From positions 62,001 through 126,000 of the forward strand of contig JASANG010001731.1 in the NCBI GenBank assembly GCA_030248215.1: 64,000 nucleotides of DNA, given 5' to 3'. Below the pieces are notes generated by a model. The model saw nothing but the letters and a program-made list of their open reading frames with translations. It ran no database searches and was not told the DNA's origin. How positions within the stretch are numbered: the stretch's first letter is position 1; every line of letters starts with the position of its first letter. Of this stretch, positions 1 to 11,715 are shown one piece after another. This DNA comes from Enoplolaimus lenunculus (Eukaryota; Nematoda; Enoplea; Enoplida; Thoracostomopsidae). The translations under genes were made by a program, and so were the position numbers.

Positions 1-469
1 TTTCAGGGAACTGAAATGTTATAAGTATTTAGCGAATTGCAGTGACCTCAATTTGATAAGACCGCCCGAGTAGCATTTCCGGTTTTGCAAAAATTCCAAC
101 TGCAACGGCCATACAATTTAAATGGATCAAGTGGTAAATTGAAACATAATTATGGTCTTCAATTTCCCACTGCAGTACAGCACTACTTTTCAATCTCTAT
201 TTTACTGTCCGATTTTGCTTATCAGTTTTCCAATCTGAAACAAAAACTGTTTCAATTTCCCACTGCCATCGATTTTTTTCTGCAAGTAGGAAATTGAATC
301 CCAAAAGTGCAAGTCAACTTCCTAGTACGCATTATAAAATGTTTCAAGTTACCATTTGATCAAACTTTATGTTTTAAATTTCCATCTTGTAGCCTTTTTT
401 TAAAATCAAATAGGAAAAAGGTGTTTTCGATTTCCACAAGCAGGGCGCAAATTAAAGTGGACGACGCAT

Positions 470-570
470 AAGGATGAGCCTATTCCTAACCCTAAATCTA
501 GCCTAAGCTCTAAGCCTAACCAAAGAAATTAGTCTAAAGCTTAAGATCCGGCCCTGTTCTATACATGGGC
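470..570 (+). mobile_element. family E element, right half
   Basis: Degenerate CCTAAG hexamers, then AATTAGTCTAAAGCTTAAG, then the terminal CCGGCCCTGTTCTATACATG GGC. The same order ends the copies near 19.6 and 24.3 kb. The left inverted repeat is missing. Confidence 0.6.
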
Positions 571-596
571 GGCTCCGAGTTGCGCCTGAGGTTTGT

Positions 597-870
597 GTGA
601 ATGATGATCTTATCACGCAAAATAGAATATTAAACATCACGGCTGAATTTACTTTAGCAATTTCGAAGCGTAAATTTAATCCGTAAACATATATTCAACG
701 ACCTTATGGCGAAAAATAAAATTTCAAACATCACAACCAATGTTCTTTTAAGGGCCAAGGATATTTCTAAGCGTAGTCTAAGCCATATTTAAACATATAT
801 TTGATGACCTTATCATGAAAAATAAAACTTCAACATGAGGACCAATGTTACTTATACGGCCAACCTTCAA
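597..870. repeat. degenerate tandem repeat, about 3 units of 92-104 bp
   Basis: The phrase GATCTTATCACG / GACCTTATGGCG / GACCTTATCATG, followed by an AAAATA..TTCAAACATCAC-like segment, recurs near 608, 700 and 804. Units have drifted apart, so it is old. Confidence 0.6.
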
Positions 871-2183
871 TACATGTTTCATTTTGGATACATATTCGGA
901 TATTTTTCATATTCGGATTGTGACATATATGAAGAAAGTCCCCGCTAGCGCGAAGCCAGGAATAGGTTTTGCACGAATATACTCAATCTCAAAACAAAAT
1001 ATTGTTTTATTGACGGTCTGTTTGGGGGCATATTTGATTCTAGTAATGTGCAGGCTGCTGGCAGTCAAAACATTGTTGGGACGGCGAAATAGAGCCATCA
1101 AACGGAAAACCAGCGCCATTTTCTTATAATTATATCCAAGCACAGATGCAACACGGCCGTGGTCCGGTGGACTGAATCGATTCTCAGATTATAGTGATCC
1201 CAATTCTGAGTATTGTAGATTTGAACACTGCCGCAGGCGAAATTTACTCTGGCGTACAAAATGTCACACACTTAAAATATAAATATTTGTTCAGGTCTTT
1301 GGTTGTCAGTCAGAAAAGGAGGTCCGACGACCACCATCTCTCCCACCTATTTGCGCTTCCTATGCGGAGCTACCTGCTACCTGCTAGTTTTCCTAACAAT
1401 GTCCAGCTCTTACGCTCACCCGAGCAATTGTCTGTATTCTTTGAGGTTTAACGTGTTGTCAGGTTAAGCAAAACGATGCTCTGGTCTGGCTAATTATACA
1501 GTTTCATTCTGCTCGTTTCTACAGTGATTTTGAATATCATGCGATACTAAACTTTATACGTCTGTTAGCATCATAATATTCGGCAGTACGTTTTATTGTT
1601 CTCAGGGTAACTTTGCCAACTGTACCATATAATACATATAAAAGTGGCAGTCAAAATGGCGAATATTATATGTCGAGGCCAAGCCGGCAAGCATCTATAG
1701 TCGAATAGGCCAATTCCTTGTCCACCAATTGTCTAGCATATATTTGTAGCCGGTTATTGCCATAGCTAGTACGCATGGATACCTCTTGTGGGATAAAATA
1801 CTTCATAATGGATGCGAATGGATAGCGGGATACTGGAAATTTTGCCGAGTGTAACTTTTGAGCGAGGGTTTGTGCAACGGAAAGTAGGCATATACGAAAT
1901 GTCTAATATAAGCGGATACATGACGTCAAACTTGGCAGAGATCTATCAAGCACAGCTCACGCTTCTGGTACCTGTAAGGTCAGGACTGTGACATGCGGAT
2001 GCATAGAGACAAGTAATAACCACATGCTGATGCTGCACTTCGATAAAAATCACTGCTGCATATGTAGTGCCTTCTGCTTTCATATGCAGCAGCAATAAAA
2101 ACATGGAAGAACCAAAATACATGTGTATAATTTTGAGGTTCTTATAAGGCATAAAAACACAAAAACTCAGCAGTTGATTGTGA
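871..2183. other. intergenic, no feature recognised
   Basis: Short overlapping frames occur on both strands, but none is supported by splice sites, composition or a known motif. Confidence 0.5.
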
Positions 2184-2534
2184 GGCGGCGTGGCTCCGTG
2201 GATAGCGCGCTGGACTGACAATCTGTCGACCGAGTTCGAAACCTCCTGGGAGCGTCCCTAATTTACAGCTGCTGCGCACTCGGAACTAAAACCGTCGTAC
2301 CCTAGCTTACCCAACATATCACACTAGTTTTTAGTCGACTGTGAACAACAGTAACACAAATCTACAGAATCGTATGGCTCGTACGTGGTTATGAGACACT
2401 GTTTATCGCGATACTAAGACAGAGAACGACCGAGACGAGTGGTTTTGAATGCTAAAAGAAACGACATAGCTTGTAGCTCGAGGAATGCCTAGGGTGGACA
2501 CCAGTGTGACACATAGTGCACACTTCGGTCCAAA
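2184..2534 (+). mobile_element. tRNA-derived SINE-like element
   Basis: The head has an A box (TGGCTCCGTGG, about 2191-2201) and a B box (GAGTTCGAAACC, about 2231-2242) at tRNA spacing, but the stems do not pair properly, so it is not a working tRNA. The body continues to a segment at 2457-2531 that is repeated at 3111-3185. No clear target duplication is seen. Confidence 0.5.
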
Positions 2535-2773
2535 CGGCAGTACTTAAACTAGCCGTCGGTCCAAAAATCAGTAAATTACAACAAATAATAAAATGTCACA
2601 TATATATTTCGCAGGTCCCGAAACTGTGGTTCCTAGACTTTGGATTATTCTGATTCCGATATTGAGTAGATTATTTTGCTCTGAATCCGTGTACACACTG
2701 TCGCGGAAAGTGTTAACAACTTGCCAAAATGCCAACACGCAATATGACGGGGTTATATTTTGAGAATCTCGAT

Positions 2774-2774
2774 G

Positions 2775-2822
<48 letters not shown>
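2774..2822. repeat. (ATA)n microsatellite
   Basis: About 16 trinucleotide units, uninterrupted. It produces spurious poly-Tyr, poly-Leu and poly-Ile frames on the minus strand. Confidence 0.97.
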
Positions 2823-3110
2823 TTGACAGAATGGAATTGAGCAATGTAAAGAGCACATGGAATTTGGGTGGAAAGTGGGGTTTGAGATCCTGAAAGCTCA
2901 ATATGAAACATATATAATAATGCACGCAATTGACATAGTTGAATTTTGAACAAAAGTATTGTAAATTGTAAGAGAATTGGCAGGAAAAATATAGCACGAT
3001 TATATTGGTATGTACATGATAGGGCAATACTACAGGAATAATATGACCACGGCTATTTATAGATCACAACCTACGGACAGAGACTGAGGCGAAAAGTAAT
3101 GCACGCCAAG

Positions 3111-3185
3111 TAAACGACATAGCTAGAGGTCAAGAGATGCCGAGGGTGAGCACCAGTGTGCCACAGAGTGCACACTGGGGATCCA
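3111..3185 (+). repeat. second copy of the 2457-2531 segment
   Basis: Both copies run AAACGACATAGCT..., then ACCAGTGTG.CACA.AGTGCA and CACT..GG.TCC with scattered differences. This is probably the tail of a second, truncated SINE-like copy. Confidence 0.6.
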
Positions 3186-3771
3186 CCCGTCACAATATAA
3201 TTATTGTTAGCTTGAATTTTTTATTTTTACTGCAACGTATCCAAACTTGACCTTCTGGACTTGCCCAGATTTGCAATCGCAGCATGATGTTAAAGACGCG
3301 CAACTGTAAGAAACCCGTTTTTGAAATGAAGGACCAATACCGAACATATTTCCGGATAATGGAACCGGATACAGATATTGGTTTTTGCCCGATATTAAAC
3401 CGGATCCGGATATTCGGTCGCGTAATTAAAATTTTATATTTCTTGCGTTTTCTGTAATATTAATGGCAATCACTTTAAAAACGCACGCGGAGTGGGTTAA
3501 AACTTGCCGCCTACAGATGTTTAAGGGGACATGCCCGCAACGTGCGTCACTAGTAACTGATTTTAACGTTGAGTATGTGTTCCGATGACACGTGTGCCAA
3601 CTCTAGTCATATAATACCATGTTCAGTGTCTCTGTTGCATGTTCACACAGACAAACATATGCCTATGTGCTTACAGAACTGCATATATTTCGTTTAAATA
3701 TGGCATGAAAGACATAGTATTCAATTTGAACTCCGTATAATTGTTTTCCGCGTGTAGTTTTTATTGAAACG

Positions 3772-5720
3772 ATGACTGCAACGATTACCTACACATCATT
3801 ACAATTGCTCAAGCATTCAAGAGTGAAAATACCGCTGTTGCGATTTCACAGCTCCAATGGAAAACTGGTCACTTGTGAGCTCAAGCATCGGTCTATTATT
3901 TCACTACGTGGTCCCGATGTAATCCCTTTCCTGCAGGGCTTGGTCACTAATGATATGCGGTATTTTGAGGTGAACGTCTTTGAAACAAATATATAAGTAG
4001 TTGATGGTTACCAGGAAAATTCCGATGTGTAGCGGTGCGAGAACAAGATGTTTTGCTGATTGAATAAATTCATTCACAAGCCCTTGATTATGTCCGTAAT
4101 TTTTTATATGTTGTAGGAACAAAATCGCCATCCTTCGTTGTACTCATTAATGCTTGATCAGCGTGGCCGCGTCACAAACGATTTATTGTTTTACAATGTG
4201 CCAAATTCTAAATTGCTCTGTGATACTCAGAATGCAACTAGCACTTCTCGCACGACACACGATCGTTCAGTTTTGTGTGAATGTGACACAACTACCGTTC
4301 AGAGCTTGCTTAAGCGTCTCAAAGCATATACACTACGCCGGTCTATTGAATTACGCGACTGCTCAACTGAATTTAGTGTTCAGTCCGCGTTTTATCCAGT
4401 CAAAGCATCGCAAGAGCCGAACGATAGTCATACAGAAGTCATTATACCTCAGAGTGACAGCACTACCGCAGAGGGAGTTAGTGCCTCAGTAGTATGTGTG
4501 GTATCAGATCCAAGGCTTAAAGCGTTGGGATGTAGGGTGCTTACTAGAAAAGATAACTCAGTAGATTTGGAGCAAGTATTCGATGTCGAAGTTGAGCGAG
4601 GTGGTATCGAACAATACTGGAGACATTTGAAAATATTTGGCGTTGGGGAAGGTTAGTTAGTTCATTGGCTTAGTTGTATGTTTATGGATTGTATTCTACT
4701 TTATACAAGGTTGAGACACTTTGAAGGATTTTTTGAATAATTTTGTTAATTTCAAGAATCGAACGGATCTACGAGTCCGGTTTAATACGGGAAATACCGA
4801 CATCCGGTTGCGGTATCTGTAATAAACCTACCCGACACCGCTGAATATTTGTGGTTTGGTCCCGATTTTGTATTTTACAGCGACTGCATTTCCAGGTACG
4901 TCAAAAGTAGACACGGACTTGAAATGATAAATTCAAGCCAAACAATTTTAAATCGGTAAATACATATTATTGCACGACTCAAATACTTCCAACTGTGCAC
5001 AAATCTACAGCCTTTATTCAGCTCCGGCTAACTTTCGGTTACGGTGAAAAATTTCGTGTATAAAAACTAAAGTATTGTTGATTGTGGAATCATAAGGACG
5101 TCGCACTAAAAAAGTTGGAAGAAAATAGGGATTTGCAAGCGTAATAATGAGTGGGAACGGCCATTTCTTAAGTGCAGTCATGATCAACCCAGGATGATTT
5201 TTCGAGTTATTTGATAATGTTTGTATTGATGCTATTGTATTTTCATTATGTTTCAGGGATTCAAGATCTCCCGCCAGGCAAATGCACTCCGCTTGAATCG
5301 AACGGTGACTATTTAAACGGTGTTAGTTTCCACAAAGGATGCTACATCGGGCAGGAGCTTACCGCACGCACCCATCATACAGGTATTGTTCGAAAACGCC
5401 TCATGCCCGTAGTAGCACAGTGTCCGCCTGGGAAAAATTTGGACAATGTCTTGGCTAACAGTGATATTTATGCTGGATCTAAGGATGTGAGGCATGATTT
5501 GAGTGGGGAAGCTAAAGATAACGCTGGGAAACGGGTTGGTAAATTCCGGACTGGCATTGGACGGTATGGGCTAGCGCTGTTGAGGTTTGAAGATGCCCTG
5601 ACTGCTGAAAAATTGTGGGTTGTATCAGCAAAATCAGAAATTGTTCTGTTGGGGACACAAAAGCCTGTTTGGTGGAGCGACCTTGAGGTGCGTGGATTTC
5701 AGCCATGGGAAGAGACGTGA
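3772..5720 (+). CDS. IBA57: IBA57-like iron-sulfur cluster assembly factor, 3 exons
   Basis: Mitochondrial matrix protein of the GcvT/YgfZ (CAF17) folate-binding family; family members act with ISCA1/ISCA2 in late maturation of [4Fe-4S] proteins. I read exons 3772-3969, 4117-4651 and 5257-5720. The borders are GAG|GTGAAC..TAG|GAACAA (phase 0) and GAAG|GTTAGT..TTTCAG|GGATTC (phase 1), and they join in frame to 398 residues (human about 356). The N-terminus ([19 protein letters not shown]) is basic with no acidic residue early on, as a mitochondrial presequence would be. The family signature KGCYIGQE falls at about residues 271-278, followed by LTARTHH. The segments [15 protein letters not shown] and [15 protein letters not shown] match conserved family blocks. 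The start is the first ATG of the open frame. The stop overlaps a GTGAGT donor-like string, so a further small exon cannot be excluded. No neighbouring gene is close enough to suggest linkage. Confidence 0.93.
3970..4116 (+). other. IBA57 intron 1
   Basis: A 147-base phase-0 intron between GAG|GTGAAC and TTGTAG|GAACAA. It carries in-frame stops in the frame of both flanking exons. Removing it joins ...MRYFE to [12 protein letters not shown], which matches the family pattern. Confidence 0.85.
4652..5256 (+). other. IBA57 intron 2 with a CCGG-rich repeat remnant
   Basis: A 605-base phase-1 intron bounded by G|GTTAGT and TTTCAG|GG. The segment at about 4770-4860 has spaced CCGGTT/ACCGGA words like the interior of repeat family D, and is probably an eroded insertion. 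The rest is AT-rich with nothing recognisable. Confidence 0.75.
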
Positions 5721-5787
5721 GTAATTGTTGTATGACTGAGGTAATTTGACCAAATATCCTGAATAATACCACACGGCGCCGGATAAC

Positions 5788-5793
5788 ATTAAA
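5788..5793 (+). promoter_or_regulatory. possible IBA57 polyadenylation signal (ATTAAA)
   Basis: ATTAAA, the common variant of the poly(A) hexamer, lies 68 bases after the IBA57 stop. No AATAAA was noticed nearer. This rests on position and motif only. Confidence 0.35.
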
Positions 5794-7647
5794 ATTCTTA
5801 TAAAGTATGGCGTCACTCTTATTGTGTAACAGCTTGCGATTTAATGTTCCAATTCGATAAATCGGCATTTGGCTCCGTTATTTCTTGCTTGCCTGAGCTA
5901 CTGGCTTAAAAGTTTTACACAACTTCACGAGCAGCATTGTTATATAACTTTATAGCGAATAGTTACTAAATCAAGTGGTATTTTCTTATTGAAATGCATT
6001 ATGATCCGGCTCTGATCGAATAATAATATGGTATGTGACTCTTCTTCGTGGCGAAAAATTATTGCCTGAAACTGAATGATTTTAGGGGTGTTCTGTTTTA
6101 TTCTGCGAGTTAGCACCAGATATGTGGAACGATTCCGGATTAGTACCAATGTCAGGTATTGTAAAAATTTTAGTAAGCGTTATGTGCAGAGCAAAATTAC
6201 AGAAAATAACAAACTTCGACCTTGCAAGGTGTGATCTTTTTGATGTTCAGCAAGCAAAATTTGGAACAGCGGCGTGAAATCTTCCGGAAGATACAGAAAC
6301 TTTGTCAACTGCCGGTATGTACTTCATACTGTTAAGAATAAATTCTATTCCTGCGCATGACTTAAACAGACTGACCCCATGAACGTAATTATGCGCGTCC
6401 GCGTTAAAACTGTGGCAGCTCAGCTCAGAACATGTTTTGTGTATATTACCAAAGCGGATAACATCTTGTCTGCATATTAACTCGCTGTAAGTCAAAAATT
6501 TTAAGGTTTTGGTATCCCAATGTGATAATCGCCACTTGTACTGCAATATATGATATATTCGACATATTGTCCATCTTAACAAGTTTGCAAATTTCTGCAA
6601 GGTTGTGGTAAGCTAGTCGTAGTATATTGTAGAATATCATATGATACAAGAATTTGTAATTTCATTTATTGCAGTTAGATGTTTGTTTCTGAAAAGTTTC
6701 TGTCGGAAACACATTTCAAGGACCCCATTCAGTTTGTATAATCATTTAAACTACATTATGCTGCATAATATGTGACATTTGCGAAAATTTTATGGTATTC
6801 CCATAAATGTTCCATGGTACCATGTTATATATACCAACTTGTATGCAATGATTGAGAGAGAGTTTGAAAGCCAATGTCGTATGACACTCAATTTATGCCG
6901 ACATACCCCTGTTAAGATCATTGGGATTTGTGTGGGTGTCGAATCAGCACGGAACACGTGTTCCGAACGGCCCCAGTTCCAACTTGAAACTGGCATTAGC
7001 CTATTCGTAGTATGGACCGCTATTTTGGTTAATGGGCGTTCTTGAGTTATAGTCACTAGTTTTCATTTTTCCATTGTTTGCTTTCAATTTGCTTTATATC
7101 GTTAGTACTGGCATTGTAGTGCAATATTTGTAATGATGTTTTTACTTTGTTTTTTGCTTTATGTTCAAACGTATTGTGAGAATGAATTTTAATGAGTTAA
7201 GTTAGAGCGAGTTCTCATATATAATTGTTGTTATGTTAAACTTATGTGCCAATTGAAAATTCAAAACAGTAGCAAAAGATCAACAATTTTGAAACTGTTG
7301 ACAACATATCTAACTATTAACTAACGGCCATGGATTTGATTGTGTGGTGAAATGTGTTGGCATACGTAGACCGCAATTTGGCTAATGCTACCCAGGGGCT
7401 TACACAAGGGATATGCATCTAATATTTTCCCGAAATTTCTAGTAATGCTATAAAGACATGAAAAACTTTATCTGTAAAATTCTTGGAGGTTCGGGAGAAA
7501 CGCTTGAAGAATGGATCCATTTATACTAATGGACTCAGTGACAGCGGGGCTTTAAAAAGTGCCACAGCGAAATTTCCGAATAGGTTGAATTCTTTTCTTA
7601 GTTTATATTCTAGGTTTATGTATTAACTCCAAGCACGGAATAACACA
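5794..7647. other. intergenic, no gene recognised
   Basis: Downstream flank of IBA57. At 6780-7050 both strands stay open in slightly GC-richer DNA, but no motif or splice signal favours either strand. Confidence 0.5.
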
Positions 7648-7975
7648 GCTGGGTACAACCGGAGGTGAAAAACAGTGGATCCGAGACCGGAGGACAAGGT
7701 TTGCCGGAGCTGTAGGTGAAGTAATATTAGGTATTAAAAATATTTTTTTAATTTGCTTGATTTCAACAAATGCGGCATAGTGTTGTCATAAACATCGCTT
7801 TATACTGATTTCAATCAGAGCTGTTATATTTTACTGAAATTTCTGCCAAAAGTTCAAACGTAACTGCACCAACCGATACATTTTTTAAAAAATTAAAAAC
7901 TTCCCCACCAAGATTGCCGGAACCTTCGGCAGACATTCTACCAGCGCCGGACGCAGACCTCCGATTGTACCCTGA
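7648..7975. mobile_element. family D element, subfamily 2
   Basis: Ends are GGGTACAACCGGAGGTGAAA and ...ACCTCCGATTGTACCCTGA, imperfect inverted repeats. The interior has GCCGGA words near both ends and an AT-rich middle. Non-coding. Confidence 0.7.
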
Positions 7976-8315
7976 CACAACGCTTCAGTACCTAAAGGCT
8001 TCTAGAGTAAAATGAATTACATATTCAGCGTGGAACGAGTGTGACGAATTCATCATCCTACGGCGGAGTAAAGTGTGAATAACTTGAGTGTGGTGTCAAA
8101 GTCGTATATTTGTGATCTGGTAGTCAATTTACTGTTGAAAATGTAGGCCTGTTGTTGCATATTACAAAAACAATCATTTCAGCATTTTCGCGATCACATA
8201 CTAAATGTGTGTTCACTTTCCGTTCGTTTCCCACGGCGATAAACCTGCAATAAATTTATTCATTGAGATAAAAATATATGTGATTTGCAGAAGGCTAACT
8301 AAATGTTATCCGCCG

Positions 8316-8395
8316 GACCGTGGCCAAAGGGAGGTCAGGGGGTGGTTCAACCTTCCTGGCAGGATTTTGGCCTAAGGTGAGCTGGCTACCGGCCT
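8316..8395 (-). mobile_element. family C element, short deleted copy
   Basis: Contains GGACCGTGGCCAAAGGGAGG at one side and AAGGTGAGCTGGCTACCGGCC at the other, the inverted ends of family C, with most of the middle lost. Confidence 0.5.
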
Positions 8396-8502
8396 GGTGA
8401 TGCGTAATGTCGCCGAGTGCTCTCGCGCTACATTTTTTCATTAGTTCTCCAGAAATCTTTCTGTCCCCTCGACTGACAATTCCTGGTTACCAGCCTGTTT
8501 AG

Positions 8503-8852
8503 CAGCGTGCAACGGGGGCTGAAAAATATCGGATCTGGAGTTCAACAAAATTTGCCGGGGCCGGCGGTGAGGCGAAATTAGGTAGTTAAAAATGATGTTT
8601 AGTTCGCTAATTTTAGGAAATACTTGTATAAGGTGTTATTAAATGTTCTGGTATAGTACGCTTATTTTTACAAAGTCTTGGTAATTTTTCCTTTAAATTG
8701 TACCAAAAGTTAAAAGAACGCACAAACATAAATTTTGGGAAGTTATACAAAATTTCACTGCCGAAATTGCCGGAACCTCCGGCAAAAATTGTAAAGGAAC
8801 CGGGGGTCGATTATTCTGGCGGAGCCGGAGGCAGACCTCCTGTTGTTCCCTG
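8503..8852. mobile_element. family D element, subfamily 2
   Basis: Same order as the 7.6 kb copy: GTGCAAC.GGGG, GGTGAGGCGAAATTAGGTAG, AT-rich middle, AAATTGCCGGAACCTCCGGC, GGAGGCAGACCTCC, then TGTTGTTCCCTG. Confidence 0.65.
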
Positions 8853-8902
8853 TTGCTTACAATGGTGTTCCGTTCTCGCGCAGAACAGCAGTAAAACACA
8901 TA

Positions 8903-9027
8903 CTATTTTTTTAGATTTTACCCTCTGAGTCTTTAAGCGTAATACTATTTTTTTAGATTTTACCCTCTGAGTTTTTAAGCGTGATAAAATTGACTCGTTT
9001 TATGTCTACGCTTAAAGACTCAGAAAT
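8903..9027. repeat. direct duplication plus facing inverted copy
   Basis: A roughly 40-bp unit with TTTTACCCTCTGAGTCTTTA is repeated head to tail. The segment GAGTCTTTAAGCGTA then recurs inverted (TACGCTTAAAGACTC) near 9010, so the region could fold as a hairpin. Confidence 0.75.
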
Positions 9028-9109
9028 AGGCGTACGTTTGAGCTCAGAAATAGAAAAACTGAATGTACCCATTGAAGTATGCACGGTACAATATGATTAG
9101 TGATGGTCG

Positions 9110-9813
9110 ATTATTGAGCGAAGGGAAACTATGAGCGAAGCTCGGAGTTTCGCGAAGCGTTTTATGTTTTTACTTGGGGGTCGAAAGGTGGATGTCCGTC
9201 CGTCCGTCTGTCTGTCCGAAAAGAATCCCAGGAACGACTGAACCGATTTTGATAAACTTTTTGTTATAAAGCCAATTTTCCTGGGGTGTTAACCTCGCAT
9301 TGGGGTTTTAAAATTTTAAGCCGTTTATTAGCTAGAGGCTAATTTGCATAATTAATTAAGCCTAAATTAGGACTTTCCACAATATTTCACAGATTATTAC
9401 AGTTGTAAGCAATCTAATTTTAGCATTAAAGGGTTTTTGGGTGCGAGGAATCTACGTAGACTGTTTACAAACCTCAAAAACCGATAATTGAGCAGTTATC
9501 CAATAGATAATTTATAATTTCAGCACTAAAGGGTTATTTGGTGCGAGGAATCTGAATAAATTGTTTACAAACCTCAAAACCGATAATGGAATAGTTAGGT
9601 AATAACTTATTTGCATATTAGCTTAATTGACAAGACAAAATTAGGACTTTTTAAATTATTCCAAAAATTATAGAGTGGCTGAAGGGTTTTTGGGTGCGAG
9701 GAATCTGAGGAAATTGCTTACAAACCTCCAAAACCGATAAATGAATAGTTAGCTAACAACTTATTTGCATATTACCTTAATTACTTACGTGGGTTCGAGC
9801 TTCGCTCAATAAA
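9110..9813. mobile_element. about 700-bp TIR element with three internal repeats
   Basis: Ends TTATTGAGCGAAG and CTTCGCTCAATAA are perfect 13-bp inverted repeats. Inside are a GTCCGTCC/GTCTGTCTG run and three diverged units centred on GGGTGCGAGGAATCT...ACAAACCTC..AACCGATAA, near 9430, 9530 and 9680. There is no reading frame for a transposase. Confidence 0.75.
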
Positions 9814-10009
9814 TGTAGTGCCACTACGACTGGTTTAAAAATTTGTACAGCTGCTTGGAATTTCGGTTTACTGCCTACGAAAACAAACTGGGGGGACGAT
9901 GGAAATGTTTCAACACTTTTGATATAGAATCAAAGAATGTTTTTGTTATCAAATTTTTCAGTACAAAAGCGCATTTGAAGACTTATAGACGTGTGGTCTT
10001 TACTGAGAG

Positions 10010-10165
10010 GCTTAGGATTAGAATTAGGCTCATATCTAGCTTTCACTCTATTCTATAGGCCTAGCACAGATTTAGGCTTTATGTTTAATGAAGAGGCTCT
10101 TAAAAGGTTCAGGCTTTAGGATCAGTGGACAGGCACTTCTAACGTAGGCTAAATAGGCTAATGCA
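10010..10165. repeat. degenerate TTAGGC-like hexamers
   Basis: Recurrent TTAGGATTAG, TTAGGCTCA and TTAGGCTTTA words like the interior of family E, without its ends. Confidence 0.4.
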
Positions 10166-10320
10166 TTTACCAACTAACCTTGCGTACATCCGGTGAGGCA
10201 TTGCGCTTCTGTAGGATATAAATTAATTCCTAACGGGCATGTTTTCGTGTAAATGCATGGCAGACATTCAATATCGCATGCGTAACGAATCACATCTCGT
10301 TTGTTCACTGAAATCAGACG

Positions 10321-10652
10321 TACTGTGTAGTGACCCGAATAAGAGGGATCCACGAGTCTATAAATGTCAATTGTATATTGTAGTGCATAAATGAGACTAG
10401 CACCAAATACAGTTGACTTCGAAACTTTAAAGCATACTGCGTTTTGAAGGTACATTCTTAACCTTGCATTATTGCTCAAGGTTTTGGAACAAGATAAAAA
10501 ACGTTTAATTAAACGGCTAGTTGCAATACCGAACATATATCAGTAGCGAAGGGAGGCGGAACGTGGGTTAAAAATAAATAATTCACATTCGAATAACAGG
10601 GGGTACCCTCTACAGAGGCCAAATAAATATCAGTTCCCTCTCTTATTCGGGT
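10321..10652 (-). mobile_element. family B element, internally deleted
   Basis: Begins TACTGTGTAGTGACCCGAATAA and ends CTCTTATTCGGGTCACGACAGTA, inverted ends flanked by TA. It is about 100 bp shorter than the 60.7 kb copy, the loss being near the left end. Shared interior words are AGTCTATAAATGTCAATTGTA and GTGGGTTAAAAATAAATAA. Confidence 0.75.
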
Positions 10653-10928
10653 CACGACAGTAACTTGGGAGTAAAGATCCTGACTCTAAAAATGATAACG
10701 GGCAAGTGTACACACTGGAAATGCCAATGTGTTGACTAAACAACTCAGCTAGTGGGTTAGTTGTTTTCTGAATTATAACAACAGTAAACTTCTACTCGCC
10801 CTGAGGTAAGTTGATTCTCGCTCTGAGTTGAGTTGTTCTTACCCGTAGGACCAGCAGACGCATAAACGGCTAGAATTCCTGAAATACGGGACCAAATTAT
10901 AAAAGTTATTTGAAAATTTTTTCAATCA

Positions 10929-11292
10929 ATCAATAGGAGTCCGTGAGCGCATAGAGTCCACAAACCCTAGAGTCCATAAATGTCAATTATACCTAATTGT
11001 AGCGCACAAATGACTCCATGACCAAATAAAGTTGTGTTCGAATCTTTAAAGCGTGCTTAAGTTTTGAAAGTAACATTCCAAAGTACAACTTTGTTTATCG
11101 CTCAAGCTTTTGATGCAAGGCAAATAACGTTTAATTCAACGGATAGTAGCAATAAAAGATATATATCAGTAACGAAGGGTGACGAAGGGAGGTTTGAAAA
11201 TAAATAACAGTCCGTAAACCGAACAACAGGGGGTACCCTCTGGAGAGACCAAATAAATATCAGTCCTCCCTCTTATTCGGGTCACTACAGTA
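10929..11292 (-). mobile_element. family B element, left end missing
   Basis: Homology starts at CAATAGGAGTCCGT and runs to a full right end (CTCTTATTCGGGTCACTACAGTA). It lies 276 bp after another copy in the same orientation. Confidence 0.75.
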
Positions 11293-11473
11293 TGAGATAA
11301 TGACCAAACAAGCTGTAATATTGTCTCACAGCAGAACGCCATAGTAAAGATTTGTATAATTGTAACACATGAATCAATTCGGGCATCACAGAAATTTTAG
11401 CAATCATTCTTCTCAACTATTAACTCTTCACACCGCATCACTCACATGATGTACGAACTGGTATGAAGTGGTC

Positions 11474-11715
11474 GGCACATGTAAAGATCAGGTTCGGAAC
11501 GTTTTTTCCGTGGGACTGCAATAGAGTAAGCTTAAGGTTTAGACCAATTTGTTTGCTTGGCTTAAGCTTAGGCTTAGGAATATGCTCATTGTTACGCTGA
11601 GGATTAGTCTTAAGAATATGCTCATTCTTACGCTTAGGATTGGGCTTAGGCTTAGAAATATGTTTATAATATATACTGTTCCTCTCCTGTTCTTTACGTT
11701 GGCCGACTGGTCAAT
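11474..11715 (-). mobile_element. family E-like element
   Basis: Starts near CACATGTAAAGATCAGG.TCGGAACG, holds many CTTAGG/TTAAGC hexamers, including GCTTAGGATTGGGCTTAGGC, and ends near CTGTTCTTTACGTTGGCC. Confidence 0.55.

Noticed and set aside
2184-2260. Functional tRNA gene
   Set aside because: A and B boxes are present, but the acceptor, anticodon and T stems do not pair; it fits a SINE head.
2568-3027. Minus frames with poly-Tyr, poly-Leu or poly-Ile
   Set aside because: Artefacts of the ATA microsatellite.
4154-4492. 112-codon plus frame
   Set aside because: Shadow frame inside IBA57 exon 2, which has the family match.
6779-7056. 88-codon frames on both strands
   Set aside because: Neither strand has splice signals, an evident family or a distinct composition; it remains undecided and was not called.
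10174-10536. 120-codon minus frame
   Set aside because: Overlaps a family B element; other copies of the element do not keep the frame.
11474-11715. Telomere or interstitial telomere made of TTAGGC
   Set aside because: The hexamers are too degenerate and lie inside a dispersed element; no uninterrupted array of several units is seen.
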